From a bacterium (GTDB lineage: Bacteria > Chloroflexota > Dehalococcoidia > Tepidiformales > Tepidiformaceae), in contig QEVS01000001.1 of NCBI GenBank assembly GCA_003577245.1, positions 248,001-312,000 of the forward strand: a stretch of 64,000 nucleotides of DNA, in the 5' to 3' direction. The notes under the pieces were generated by a model that searched no databases, was not told the DNA's origin, and saw only the letters and a list, made by a program, of their open reading frames with translations. This document shows, piece by piece, positions 44,735-54,101 of the stretch. Every line of letters starts with the position of its first letter. The first letter of the stretch is position 1. The translations under genes were made by a program, and so were the position numbers.

Positions 44735-45822
44735 TCGGCCTCCACGGCACGCAGCGCTGCAAGGAGCCTGTCGGTGTCTTCAGGGCGCCCGGCGCTGATG
44801 CGAATGTAGTTCTGCAGGTCTGGCCGATCATAGTAGCGCACCAGCACCCCCCGTCGGCGAAGAGAGGCGGCGACGCCGGCCGCGCTACGCCCCTTCACCT
44901 CGAACAACACGAAGTTCGCGCAAGAGGGGAGCGGCGTCATCCAGCCCAGGGCGCCCACCAGCCCCGCCATGCGCTCCCTTTCCGCCACGATGCAGCGCAC
45001 CGTCTCGAAGATCTGCGCGCGGTGTTCGAGTGCAGCCCGGGCCGCGGCGTCGGCCGCCACGCTGACGTTGTACGGCTGCTTGATGCCCATCATGAGCCGC
45101 GCCAGGTCCGGATGGCTGAGCGAATACCCAACGCGCAGCCCTGCCAGCCCGGCCCACTTGCTGAACGTCCGCAGGATGACCAGGTTCGAGTGCTCGTCAA
45201 GCAGGGGCGCCGCCGAATCCCCCGAGAATTCGATGTAAGCCTCGTCGATCACCACCAGCGCATCCATGCGGCAGAGCCGCTCCACTTCGGCGCGGCTCAA
45301 CAGGTTGCCCGTCGGGTTGTTGGGCGACGCGAGGAAAACCACGCGGGCGCCGCCGTCCACGGCCCGCTCGATCGCGGCCAGGCCGGGCTCGAAGTTGGCG
45401 CCCCGGGGCGACTCCACAACCCGCGCGCCCGCGATCTTCGCCAGGAAGCCGTACATCCCGAACGTAGGCGTGGCGGTCACGATGGTCCCCGGCCCGGCGA
45501 GACGGATGATCACGTCGATCAGGTCGTCCGCGCCCGCTCCGGCTACGACCTGCCCGGGCGTCACGCCCGCGTACTCCGCGATCGCCTCGCGCAATGCTCC
45601 CTGCCCGGGGTCGGGATAGATGTGCAGCGGTGCACTGGCAATGGCCTCCCGCACTTCGGGGATGACGCCGTACAGGTTCTCGTTCGCATCGAGCTTCACA
45701 AGCTGACCGGCGGGCACGCCGATCTCCCGCGCAAGCACGTCGAGCGGCTTCACCGGGACGTACTCCTCAAGGTCCTGGAAATCGCCGCGGACAAACCGGA
45801 GGGGTCCGGCCTCGGCGCTCAC
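44731..45822 (-). CDS. hisC: Histidinol-phosphate aminotransferase
   Basis: This 363-residue PLP enzyme has VKLDANENLYGVIPEV at the N-terminus, IVTATPTFGMYGFLA, FLASPNNPTGN, VVIDEAYIEFSG and the PLP-lysine segment ILRTFSKWAGLAGLRVGY, then YIRISAGRPEDTD. It makes histidinol phosphate from imidazole-acetol phosphate. The start is GTG 45822, sharing one base with the hisD stop. Confidence 0.96.
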   Translation of the reverse strand: MSAEAGPLRFVRGDFQDLEEYVPVKPLDVLAREIGVPAGQLVKLDANENLYGVIPEVREAIASAPLHIYPDPGQGALREAIAEYAGVTPGQVVAGAGADDLIDVIIRLAGPGTIVTATPTFGMYGFLAKIAGARVVESPRGANFEPGLAAIERAVDGGARVVFLASPNNPTGNLLSRAEVERLCRMDALVVIDEAYIEFSGDSAAPLLDEHSNLVILRTFSKWAGLAGLRVGYSLSHPDLARLMMGIKQPYNVSVAADAAARAALEHRAQIFETVRCIVAERERMAGLVGALGWMTPLPSCANFVLFEVKGRSAAGVAASLRRRGVLVRYYDRPDLQNYIRISAGRPEDTDRLLAALRAVEAE

Positions 45823-47147
45823 TAGCGGCCCTGGATCCGTCGCTCGACGGCCCGCGCATGGGCGGTCAGGCCCTCGGCGCGGGCGATAACGCTCGCAGCG
45901 CGCGCCAGCTCCTCAGTCACCTCATCGGGAACGTTGACCACGCTCGTCGTCTTGATGAAGTCGTTCACGCTCAATGGCGAGCTCCAGCGCGCGCTCCCCC
46001 CGGTGGGCATCGTGTGGCTCGGACCGGCCGTGTAGTCGCCGATCGCCTCGGGCGAAGATTCGCCCAGGAAGAGCCCACCCGCGTTGCGCACCTTCGCCGC
46101 GTAGGCCATGGCGTTGTCCACGAGCAGGCAGAGGTGCTCGGGCGCATAGTAGTTCGCCAGCTCAATGGCATGGTCAATGTCGTTCACCAGGATGCAGCCA
46201 CCGCGGTTCTCCAGCGATGCCCGGGCGATCTTGCCCCGCTCCAGGTCGCGCAGCTGCCGTTCTATGGCCACCGCCACACGCTCCGCCAGGTGGTGCGAAG
46301 GCGTGAGCAGAATCGGGCTGGCGAGAGCGTCGTGCTCGGCCTGGGCCAGCAAGTCACAGGCCACCATCTCCGGGTCGGCGCTCTCGTCCGCAATAACGAC
46401 GGTCTCCGTGGGCCCGTAAATGGAGTCGATGCCGACATCACCGAAGACCTGCTTCTTGGCGATGGTGACGAACAGCCCGCCCGGGCCGGCGATCTTGTCG
46501 ACGCGCGGCACCGTGGCCGTGCCGTAGGCCAGCGCGGCGATCCCCTGGGCGCCCCCTGCCCGGAACACGGCGTCCACCCCGGCGATGTCGGCCGCCACCA
46601 GCTTCACCGCCGGCACGGACCCGTCAGGGAGCACCGGGCTTGTCATGTACAGCTCATCCACGCCGGCCACCCGTGCGGGGATAGCGCACATAAGGACCGT
46701 GCTGGGCAGCGGCGCCCGCGTGCCGGGCACGTAAACCGCCACGCGCTGGATGGCCCGCGTCAGCTGCCCGAGCCCGCCCTGGTTGAAGTCGAAGAACGCC
46801 CCCCGCGCCTGCTGCTCGTGGTAGCGGCGCACCCGCTCGGCAGCGAATTGCAGAGCCTCAACCACCTCGCTGTCGACTTCGTCGTAGGCGGAGCGAATCT
46901 CGGCTTCCGTTACGCGCAGTTCGCCGGTTTGCGCGCCATCGAACTTCGTGTTGTAGAAACGCACGGCGTTGTCGCCGTCGTCACGCACGTCCCGGATCAC
47001 CCGGCGCACCACTTCGTCCGGTGAGAGCTCCTGCCCGAACGTGCGAAAGATGGTCTCCCGCACGTCCATCGGCAGCTCTTCAGTTTCGAGCGGCTTGCGT
47101 GAGAGAAGGAGCCTCCGGCCCTCCTCGGCGTTGCGGATTATCCGCAT
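45822..47147 (-). CDS. hisD: Histidinol dehydrogenase
   Basis: This 441-residue zinc-dependent NAD enzyme performs the last two oxidations to histidine. It has VAVYVPGTRAPLPSTVLMCAIPARVAGV, VDKIAGPGGLFVTIAKKQVFG, AEHDALASPILLT and the catalytic His/Glu region EHLCLLVDNA. The start is ATG 47147, overlapping the phospholipase-like gene by ten bases. Confidence 0.97.
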   Translation of the reverse strand: MRIIRNAEEGRRLLLSRKPLETEELPMDVRETIFRTFGQELSPDEVVRRVIRDVRDDGDNAVRFYNTKFDGAQTGELRVTEAEIRSAYDEVDSEVVEALQFAAERVRRYHEQQARGAFFDFNQGGLGQLTRAIQRVAVYVPGTRAPLPSTVLMCAIPARVAGVDELYMTSPVLPDGSVPAVKLVAADIAGVDAVFRAGGAQGIAALAYGTATVPRVDKIAGPGGLFVTIAKKQVFGDVGIDSIYGPTETVVIADESADPEMVACDLLAQAEHDALASPILLTPSHHLAERVAVAIERQLRDLERGKIARASLENRGGCILVNDIDHAIELANYYAPEHLCLLVDNAMAYAAKVRNAGGLFLGESSPEAIGDYTAGPSHTMPTGGSARWSSPLSVNDFIKTTSVVNVPDEVTEELARAASVIARAEGLTAHARAVERRIQGR

Positions 47148-47896
47148 GCAAGGTACCTCTCAACCGCCATGCCGGCGGCTTCCGTCGATCGTTGCACAAA
47201 TGCCTCAATCTCCGCACTTGTGATGTGCGCCACCGTCTCGTCTAGCAGTTCCGGCAGCGAGTCGAGGAACGACCCCAGTGTCTCACCCTCTTCGAGTCCG
47301 CTGAATCGCAGGTGGTTCGAAATCATCCCCCGCATCCGGTCCCAGTCCATGTTTCTCTGCATCACCTCAACCGTGAGCAATCGCCATCTCTCCAGCGTAT
47401 CCGGCTCCACAAAGCCGGCGTCGATGTTCTCGACCGTGCACGCCAGCGCGCTGCAGATCTCACCCTTCAGCACCGGGTCGTTGCTGTATGCCCGTTCGAG
47501 GTCGAACTGCAGCAGCCTGTCCATCACATTCGCACGGATTGCTCCCCCCAGGGTTTCGTGCTGGGCGAAAAAGCGCCGGTACACCCCCGTGATGTACTGC
47601 TCATCCATCACCAGGTGGCTGATATAGCCCGCCACGAACGCGCGCGTCTCCGGGTTCAGGCTCGCCGGGTCGAGAAAGCGCCCGTGTTGCGCCAGGAAGG
47701 CCCCCACCGAATCCTGGTGGTCCGGCCCCCCAAGGTCGAAGAAATGCGTGCTGAACCGGTCCTGGCGCGTCAGCAACCGGATATCGGGCGTGGTGGCTCC
47801 CAGCAGGTAAGACCCGGGACACCCGGCAAGATCCCCCGATGCGACCTCCCCGGCTATCCTCCGGGCCAGCACCATGTGAAGCGTGATCGGTGGCAT
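47138..47896 (-). CDS. Zinc-dependent phospholipase C-like protein in the his operon
   Basis: This 252-residue protein begins MPPITLHMVLARRIAGEV, then has SYLLGATTPDIRLLTRQDRFSTHFFDLG and FVAGYISHLVMDEQYITGVY. The spaced His/Asp residues are the pattern of the Zinc_dep_PLPC family. There is no signal peptide, so it is probably cytoplasmic. It overlaps hisG by one base and hisD by ten, so it is translated with the histidine enzymes. Its link to histidine is unknown. Confidence 0.75.
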   Translation of the reverse strand: MPPITLHMVLARRIAGEVASGDLAGCPGSYLLGATTPDIRLLTRQDRFSTHFFDLGGPDHQDSVGAFLAQHGRFLDPASLNPETRAFVAGYISHLVMDEQYITGVYRRFFAQHETLGGAIRANVMDRLLQFDLERAYSNDPVLKGEICSALACTVENIDAGFVEPDTLERWRLLTVEVMQRNMDWDRMRGMISNHLRFSGLEEGETLGSFLDSLPELLDETVAHITSAEIEAFVQRSTEAAGMAVERYLACG

Positions 47897-49308
47897 CAGC
47901 TCACCGCCGCGGCGCGGGCCGCCTTCTCAAGGCGCGCCAGCAGATCTGCCAGCAGGTCAGTCCTCTCCGTCACGGCCTCGCGGCGAACTATGACACAGTT
48001 GGTCGACTCCATGAACGGGTCAAGCATCTTTAGCCCGTTTGCGCGGATGCTGGTTCCCGTCTCGGACCCCTCAATCAGGATGTCGGCGTCCTCGGGAACA
48101 AACCCCTCGCTCGCCCCGCTGATAGGGATTACCTGTGTGTGCGCGAGGTGGTGGTCGCGGGCAAAGGCCTCGGCCAGCGCCGGGAACTCGCTGGCGATGC
48201 GAACAGGTCTGCCAAGCCGGTTCCAGGCCCGCACCGCCTCTGCCGTGCTCTCGGCCTCGAAGCTTTCGTCCACAACCGGGCCGATCTTGTAGCGGCTGCG
48301 GCCAAGATCGACCGCCATCCGCACCGGCGAAGAGGGAAAGCGGCAGAGGTGGTCGGTGAGCCAGTCAATACCCGTAACGCCCATATCGAACGCGCCCGTG
48401 GCCACCAGCGCGGGCATATCCTGGGGGCGGAGCACTTTTATCTCCAGGCCATCGATCCCGGCGGCCGGCCTGCGCACGAACGTCTTCTCCTCGTAGCCCT
48501 CGAACGTTAGACCGGCGTCGGCAAGGGCAGCCCAGGTGTGCCGCTGGGCGTGCCCATCCGGGAGGGCAAGCCGCACAACCGTCGTGTCCCGCCCAAACGT
48601 CTGGAAGGCGCTCGCGCCCCCCACGTCGGGCAGGTCCATCGAGCCCTTCTCTCCTCCCAGGAACTGCCCCAGCTTCCCAAGCAGCGGCGAGAGGTCCTTG
48701 CCCGCAAGGGAGTCGGCGTTCGCGATCAGGGCCAGGCCCCCTTCGTAGATGCAGTGGAGCGGCACGAGGCCCTTCCTCTGCACCTCCTCGGGCCCTTCGG
48801 CCGGCATTACCACCAGCTCCGCGTCCTCCGGCGGGTAGGCGTCGGCCGACCCGAACAGGGGCAGCAACCGGTACCCCGGAATGCGAAGGTGCACACCCAC
48901 CAGGTCGGCGAGATTGGGGAGCTCCGAGGCCACTCGTGCCCCGGCAAGGGACCCGGCAGGAGGCACGCGCCCCGCTACCGCCCCCGATTGGGGCGAGGCG
49001 CAGAGCCAGACCTTCATAGCCGCGCCCGGCAGCGACCCTACCTGCACGACGCGCTGGAGGGGAAAGCGAATCTGCAGCTCCGAGACCCACACGTCGCCAC
49101 AGATGCCAAGATCGTAGTTCCCCAGGGCAACCTGGATGGGGATGTCCTTCTCGCGGAAGACGCGCAACGTCAGACGCTCCTCCGCGACCACTGAGCGGAG
49201 CACGCGTGAACCGGGCTCATAGCATTCGGCGCCGATACCCGCCTCTTGCAGGAGCGCCCCAACGGCCGGGCGTGGATCCCCGGTGGGCAGCGCGAGCCGG
49301 ATTGTCAT
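47896..49308 (-). CDS. hisG: ATP phosphoribosyltransferase, tandem two-domain HisG
   Basis: The 470-residue product holds two HisG catalytic folds in one chain, each about 225 residues, which is the size of one short-form HisG. The N half has RLALP (4-8), the R-x-x-DIP segment (52-57) and YDLGICGD (65-72). The C half repeats RLALP (246-250), LRPQDMP (293-299), FDMGVTGIDWL (307-317) and the PRPP loop SETGTS (415-420) followed by NGLKMLD. The equivalent loop in the N half (163-180, PAEGPEEVQRKGL) lacks T-G-T. It makes phosphoribosyl-ATP, step 1. The ATG overlaps the hisZ stop. Confidence 0.85.
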   Translation of the reverse strand: MTIRLALPTGDPRPAVGALLQEAGIGAECYEPGSRVLRSVVAEERLTLRVFREKDIPIQVALGNYDLGICGDVWVSELQIRFPLQRVVQVGSLPGAAMKVWLCASPQSGAVAGRVPPAGSLAGARVASELPNLADLVGVHLRIPGYRLLPLFGSADAYPPEDAELVVMPAEGPEEVQRKGLVPLHCIYEGGLALIANADSLAGKDLSPLLGKLGQFLGGEKGSMDLPDVGGASAFQTFGRDTTVVRLALPDGHAQRHTWAALADAGLTFEGYEEKTFVRRPAAGIDGLEIKVLRPQDMPALVATGAFDMGVTGIDWLTDHLCRFPSSPVRMAVDLGRSRYKIGPVVDESFEAESTAEAVRAWNRLGRPVRIASEFPALAEAFARDHHLAHTQVIPISGASEGFVPEDADILIEGSETGTSIRANGLKMLDPFMESTNCVIVRREAVTERTDLLADLLARLEKAARAAAVS

Positions 49309-50504
49309 TTGAATTGCAGCAGCAGCCCAACGACGTCATCGAGGGCGGCCAGCTTGTGCTCGCCGGCGGGCGTGCGGGCGACAAGGCCATCGGCAGAAAC
49401 GCGCACCGCCATGGGCGCATTCCCGGCATCCGCTGCGAGGGCGGCCGCGATTCCGCTGCGGTGCAGCGCGCGCGCAACAGAGACAGCGCGGGCCATATCG
49501 CTCTCTACCGCCGGGACTATGGAGACCACCAGCGGCGGGCGCGTCGAAGCCGAGATGTGGCCCGCCAGCTGGGCCGCGTCGAGGCCGATGCCACAGGCAC
49601 TTTCCGGTGTCCCGGGCCCCGCAGGACGGTAGCGTCCGCCGCGGCCCCACGAATGGCCCCCGCCTGCAAACTCGAACACCGCGCCCGTGTAGTACTCGAA
49701 GTCGTGGGGCAGGTTCAGGTCCACCACCACCGTCCGGCCCGCGCCGGAAAGCGCGGCGCCAATGCTGCGAAGCTCGCGAAGGGCCGCGGCCGCGCCCGGG
49801 AGCCCCGTCGCCAGTGCCTCCAGGTTGTCCAGCAGGGGCACGCCCCCCCGTTGCAGGGCCACATCGAGGAATGTGGAAACCCCGTCATGCCTTGCCGCGG
49901 CGGGCCGGAGGGCCGTCAGCCCCTGGGAAGCCACACCCGCCGAAAGCCCGGCTCCGTCCCCCTCACCGGGGTCGAGCGCCTCGATCACTGCCCGGGCGAT
50001 GCCGATGTGCGCGATGCGAACTTCAGGCTCCAGCCCAAGGCTGTCGAGGGTCTCGCAGGCGACGGCGGCAATCTCGATTTCCCCCACCGGCGATGGCGCG
50101 CCGAGATATTCGATTCCCAGCTGCCAGTCCTCCCTGTCGTCGCTGTCACTGAAGCGGAACACGTTCTGGACGTAGAAGAGCCGCGCCGGAAATTCGATAC
50201 CCCCCTGGGCCGCGGCCCGGGCCACGGGAATGGTCGAGTCGGGCCGCAACACCACTCGCTCGCCGCTCCAACCGTCCCAATCGAGAAACGTGTACACCCG
50301 CGAGAGCATCTGCGGGGTGAGCGCCCCCGCGACTGTGAAGAGGCCGTAGTTCTCTATCGTCGGAGTCCGGATCTCTTCGTAACCCCAGCGCGCAGTTGCC
50401 GCTCGGAAGGCATCCTCAACCCGCCGGAAAGCGCGCATGTCCGCAGGCAGCAGGTCGCGCATCCCGCGGCATCGTTGTGGAGGAGCCATCTGGAGTGAAG
50501 ACAT
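49305..50504 (-). CDS. hisZ: ATP phosphoribosyltransferase regulatory subunit
   Basis: This 399-residue HisRS paralogue has RGMRDLLPADMRAFRRVEDAFRAATARWGYEEIRTPTIE and VLRPDSTIPVARAAA, but its motif 2 region (FYVQNVFRFSDSDDREDWQLGIEYLG) lacks the synthetase's Arg/Gln pattern. Its first-gene place next to hisG fits HisZ, the allosteric and assembly partner of short HisG. The C-terminal anticodon-like domain is retained (about 310-395). The start is ATG 50504; ATG 50489 is possible. Confidence 0.9.
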   Translation of the reverse strand: MSSLQMAPPQRCRGMRDLLPADMRAFRRVEDAFRAATARWGYEEIRTPTIENYGLFTVAGALTPQMLSRVYTFLDWDGWSGERVVLRPDSTIPVARAAAQGGIEFPARLFYVQNVFRFSDSDDREDWQLGIEYLGAPSPVGEIEIAAVACETLDSLGLEPEVRIAHIGIARAVIEALDPGEGDGAGLSAGVASQGLTALRPAAARHDGVSTFLDVALQRGGVPLLDNLEALATGLPGAAAALRELRSIGAALSGAGRTVVVDLNLPHDFEYYTGAVFEFAGGGHSWGRGGRYRPAGPGTPESACGIGLDAAQLAGHISASTRPPLVVSIVPAVESDMARAVSVARALHRSGIAAALAADAGNAPMAVRVSADGLVARTPAGEHKLAALDDVVGLLLQFK

Positions 50505-50525
50505 GTCGGTGTACCGGACATGATA
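50502..50525 (-). promoter_or_regulatory. his operon promoter and imperfect palindrome
   Basis: TATCAT (50525-50520, minus strand) is a -10 that would start transcription about nine bases before the hisZ ATG. An imperfect palindrome with 6-bp arms CATGTC (50502-50507) and GACATG (50517-50522) covers the +1 and start codon. No attenuator or T-box was seen. Confidence 0.4.
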
Positions 50526-50597
50526 AGCCGCGCCCGCTTAACCGGCGAAGAATGCCCCTTCCGGCCAAACGGCGATCCCGCGCCCATCCGCAACCCG

Positions 50598-50603
50598 TAT
50601 ACT
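50598..50603 (+). promoter_or_regulatory. -10 box of the nfeD-slipin operon
   Basis: TATACT lies 18 bases before ATG 50622, with the predicted start point near 50610. No -35 match is seen. Confidence 0.5.
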
Positions 50604-50621
50604 CGTTCCCGGGGCACTCTC

Positions 50622-51929
50622 ATGAAGTTGCTGCGCCGGGCGGTCGCGCTCTTGCTGCTGGTTGCCGGCCTTGCCGCCGCCTGCGGCGCCGCCACCGCCG
50701 ACGAGGCTGTACACGTCCTTACCGCCCGGGGCACAGTCGGGCCCATCATGGCGCGCTACCTCGACCGTGGCATCGACCGCGCCGAAGCCAACCAGGCGAA
50801 GCTCGTGGTGATCCAGCTCGACACCCCCGGCGGGCTTGATTCCTCCATGCGTGAGATCATCCAGCGCATCCAGCGTTCAAGTGTGCCAGTGGCCGTCTAC
50901 GTGTCGCCCGCCGGCGGGCGCGCCGCCAGTGCCGGCACCTTCATCACAATGGCGGGCCACTTTGCCGCCATGGCGCCCAATACCTCCATCGGCGCAGCCT
51001 CCGCCGTCAATGCCGATGGCAGTGACATCGAAGGCACACTCGGCAAGAAGGTCGAAAACGACGCCGTCGCCTACATCCGCAGCATCGCCGAGCTGCGCGG
51101 ACGCAATGCAAACTGGGCCGAGGAAGCCGTGCGCGAAGCAGTCGCCGCCACCGCCAATCGTGCCGTCGAACTTGATGTGGTCGACTTCGTCGCCGTCGAC
51201 CTCGATGACCTCCTCTCCCGCATCGATGGCCAGACCGTCGAGCTCAGGCCCGGCGCCAGCGTCCAGCTCCAGGGCCTGGCGGAAGCGCCCATCGTCCGCA
51301 CCAACATGACCGGCTGGGAGCGCTTCCTCGACTTCCTTGCCAACCCCACGCTGGCCTCTCTGCTCATTACCCTGGGGTTCCTGGGCCTCATCTTCGAACT
51401 GGCCAACCCAGGCCTCATCTTTCCCGGTGTAGCGGGCGTGATCGCCATGGTTCTCGGTTTCATCGGGTTCGGCGTCATGCCCGTCGATACCGCCGGGCTG
51501 GTGCTCATCGCCCTCGCGCTGGTCCTCTTCGCCCTCGAACTCTTCGTTCCATCCGGGGGCATTCTCGGCGCCGGGGGTGTCGTGGCCCTTGTCCTCGGGG
51601 GCATCATCGCCTTCCGCGATACCCCCTCCGAGTTCCAGCCCTCGAAAATCTTGCTCGGAGTCCTGGCGTTCTTCATTGTCGGCATGTTCGTCTCGCTCGC
51701 GGTCGGGGTGGCCCGCGTGCGCAGAATGACCGGCGACATCGGCACTGCCGCCCTTGTGGGCAAGGTGGCCGTCGCCCGCACGCCGCTTTCGCCCGATGGG
51801 TTCGTCTTCATCCAGGGCGAACGGTGGCAGGCTTCGCTTGAAGAAGGCGCCGCGCAGCCCGGCGACCGCCTGCGTATAGTCGGCGCCGAGGGGCTGCGCC
51901 TCAAGGTGCAGAAGGAGAAGGCTCAATGA
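50622..51929 (+). CDS. NfeD-family membrane serine protease
   Basis: This 435-residue protein has an N-terminal signal or anchor ([20 protein letters not shown]), an extracytoplasmic ClpP/SppA-like protease domain ([19 protein letters not shown], then [16 protein letters not shown] with the catalytic Ser), four membrane helices at about 225-345, and a soluble C-terminal OB fold ([23 protein letters not shown]). This is the long NfeD form that cleaves stomatin-like partners. It is coupled to a slipin gene by ATGA. The start is ATG 50622. Confidence 0.93.
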   Translation: MKLLRRAVALLLLVAGLAAACGAATADEAVHVLTARGTVGPIMARYLDRGIDRAEANQAKLVVIQLDTPGGLDSSMREIIQRIQRSSVPVAVYVSPAGGRAASAGTFITMAGHFAAMAPNTSIGAASAVNADGSDIEGTLGKKVENDAVAYIRSIAELRGRNANWAEEAVREAVAATANRAVELDVVDFVAVDLDDLLSRIDGQTVELRPGASVQLQGLAEAPIVRTNMTGWERFLDFLANPTLASLLITLGFLGLIFELANPGLIFPGVAGVIAMVLGFIGFGVMPVDTAGLVLIALALVLFALELFVPSGGILGAGGVVALVLGGIIAFRDTPSEFQPSKILLGVLAFFIVGMFVSLAVGVARVRRMTGDIGTAALVGKVAVARTPLSPDGFVFIQGERWQASLEEGAAQPGDRLRIVGAEGLRLKVQKEKAQ

Positions 51930-52759
51930 CTCAGCAACCGCCGGGAACCGAAGGGCTGCCGCCCGGAGAGTATCCAACCGGAGCAGGCTCAACCATCGTC
52001 AGGGCCCTGCTTCTCGGCCTGGGGACTGTCCTGGTCATCCCCCTGCTGCCTTTTTCCGTGCGCATCGTCAAGGAGTACGAACGAGGCGTTATCTTCCGCA
52101 TCGGCCGCCTCGTGGGTGCGAAGGGCCCCGGCCTCTTCATCATGCTTCCCTTCGTCGACCGCATGGTGAAGGTCGACTTGCGCACCATCACGCTCGATGT
52201 CCCCGCCCAGGAGGCCATCACCCGCGACAACGTCACCGTCAAGGTGAACGCCGTCATCTACTTCCGCGTGGTTGAGCCCACCGCCGCCGTTGTGCGCATC
52301 ATGGACTACGTCCGCGCCACCTCCCAGATTGCGCAGACCACCCTTCGCTCAGTGCTCGGCCAGTCTGACCTCGATGAGCTTCTCGGCCAGCGAGAGCAGA
52401 TAAACCAGCGGCTCCAGCAGATCATCGACGAACAGACCGAGCCCTGGGGCATCAAGGTCTCAACCGTCGAAGTGAAGGACGTCGAGCTCCCGAGCACCAT
52501 GCAGCGCGCCATGGCCCGCCAGGCCGAAGCTGAGCGCGAGCGGCGCGCCAAGGTCATTGCTGCCGACGGCGAATTCCAGGCCAGCGAACGCCTCAAGGAA
52601 GCCGCCGTGGTGATGGCCGAAGAGCCCATCACCGTCCAGCTCCGCTACCTCCAGACGCTCACCGAGGTGGCTGCCGAGAACAACAGCACCATCGTCTTTC
52701 CCGTGCCCGTCGACCTGATAGAGATGTTCATGCGCGAACGCGCCGAGCCCAGGGGCTAG
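51926..52759 (+). CDS. Slipin (stomatin-like SPFH protein)
   Basis: This 277-residue protein has one N-terminal membrane segment (about residues 23-45), then an SPFH domain: [40 protein letters not shown] and [26 protein letters not shown], followed by a coiled helix [17 protein letters not shown]. It sits in membrane microdomains, and it is the expected partner and substrate of the NfeD protease encoded just before it. It ends one base before moeA, which comes from the other strand. Confidence 0.95.
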   Translation: MTQQPPGTEGLPPGEYPTGAGSTIVRALLLGLGTVLVIPLLPFSVRIVKEYERGVIFRIGRLVGAKGPGLFIMLPFVDRMVKVDLRTITLDVPAQEAITRDNVTVKVNAVIYFRVVEPTAAVVRIMDYVRATSQIAQTTLRSVLGQSDLDELLGQREQINQRLQQIIDEQTEPWGIKVSTVEVKDVELPSTMQRAMARQAEAERERRAKVIAADGEFQASERLKEAAVVMAEEPITVQLRYLQTLTEVAAENNSTIVFPVPVDLIEMFMRERAEPRG

Positions 52760-52760
52760 C

Positions 52761-54047
52761 CTAAGGAGCGTGCTCCCAGTCGAGCATCAGCACCTCCACC
52801 TCGTCACCCGGCTGCGCCCCCGGCACATCTTCGGGGATGATTGCGAGGCCGTTGGCGGCGCTCATGCTGGTGAGCATTCCGCTCCCTTGCGCTCCCGTCA
52901 GGCTCGCATACCAGCGCCCGTCGTCTCCCCTGCTGACGATGCAGCGGGCAAAGAAACGGCGCCCGTCCGCATTCCCCACCGCGTCCCGCGTGATCGCGCG
53001 GACCACCGGCCGTTCCCAGTCGCTCCGGCCGAGCATCTTGAAGATAGCCGGCCGCCCGAACAGCTCGAACGAAACCATCGAGCTGACGGGATTGCCAGGC
53101 AACCCGAGATGCGGAACCTTCCGGCCCCCCGGCGCCTCGAACGCCCCGAATGCGAGGGGCTTTCCCGGCCGCATGCGCACCGTCCAGAAGTCGATGGCAC
53201 CTTCGCGTGCCAGCACGTCTTTCACCACATCGAAGTCGCCGCGTGATACGCCAGCGCTCGTCACCAGCATGTCCGCGACAAGCCCCTCGCGAATCCTGGC
53301 CGTCATCTCTTCGACTGTGTCACGGGCGATTCCGAGCAGCCGCGGGATACCGCCAAACTTCTTGACCTGCGCCGCCACGCTGTAGGCATTCGAGTCGTAG
53401 ATGTGCCCCGGCGAAAGGGGCGTTCCCGGTTCGGCTATCTCATCTCCGGTCGAAAGGATGGCCACCACGGGCCGCCGGTAGACCGGCACTTCTACGACCC
53501 CAAGGCTGGCCAGCACTCCCACCTCGGCCGGGCGCAATACCCTGCCGCCGGGGACGACCACCTGCCCCATGCCAACATCCTCACCGCGGAACCGCACATT
53601 CGCCGCTGGCATCGCCGCCTTGAACACCCGCACGCTCGAACCCTTCGCGGCAGCTTCGCCCACCCCCCGCAGCGGTTCATCGGTCTCCTCGAATGGCACC
53701 ACCGCATCGGCGCCCTGCGGGATTGGCGCACCCGTCATGATTCGCACCGCCTGGCCCGGTCCAACTTCATGCTCGAACACGTACCCGGCCGCCAGGTTGG
53801 CAATCACGCTCAGCGCAACCGGGGCCGCCGCAGATGCTCCGGCCGTATCCGCCGCGCGCACGGCGTAGCCGTCCATCGCGGTGTTGTCGAGGGGAGGAAT
53901 GTCAAACGGCGCCACAACGTCTTCGGCGAGCACCTGCCCCAGCGCTTCCAGCACCGGGCGGCGCTCGGCGGGCAGCCTGCCGAAAAACGCGAGGATACGC
54001 TCACGCGCCTCGTCGACGCTGATCATGGCCTCCCCGGGTGTGGTCAT
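52761..54047 (-). CDS. moeA: Molybdopterin molybdotransferase
   Basis: This 428-residue enzyme inserts molybdenum into molybdopterin. It has FDIPPLDNTAMDGYAVRA near residue 50, RIMTGAPIPQGADAVVPFEE, VAILSTGDEIAEPG, VTSAGVSRGDFDVVKDVL and HLGLPGNPVSSMVSFELF. This implies molybdoenzymes elsewhere. The start used is ATG 54047; ATG 54026 (MISVDEARERIL) would give a more usual N-terminus, and GGGGAGG just before it is too close to decide. Confidence 0.93.
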   Translation of the reverse strand: MTTPGEAMISVDEARERILAFFGRLPAERRPVLEALGQVLAEDVVAPFDIPPLDNTAMDGYAVRAADTAGASAAAPVALSVIANLAAGYVFEHEVGPGQAVRIMTGAPIPQGADAVVPFEETDEPLRGVGEAAAKGSSVRVFKAAMPAANVRFRGEDVGMGQVVVPGGRVLRPAEVGVLASLGVVEVPVYRRPVVAILSTGDEIAEPGTPLSPGHIYDSNAYSVAAQVKKFGGIPRLLGIARDTVEEMTARIREGLVADMLVTSAGVSRGDFDVVKDVLAREGAIDFWTVRMRPGKPLAFGAFEAPGGRKVPHLGLPGNPVSSMVSFELFGRPAIFKMLGRSDWERPVVRAITRDAVGNADGRRFFARCIVSRGDDGRWYASLTGAQGSGMLTSMSAANGLAIIPEDVPGAQPGDEVEVLMLDWEHAP

Positions 54048-54101
54048 TCCGGACTTCCGAGCATGGGCCGTCAGCAGACAGCGCCACGAATTGCAGCCTG
54101 G

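Noticed and set aside
49305..50504. Histidyl-tRNA synthetase instead of HisZ
   Set aside because: The synthetase motif 2 Arg/Gln pattern is missing, and the gene is first in a his operon next to hisG.
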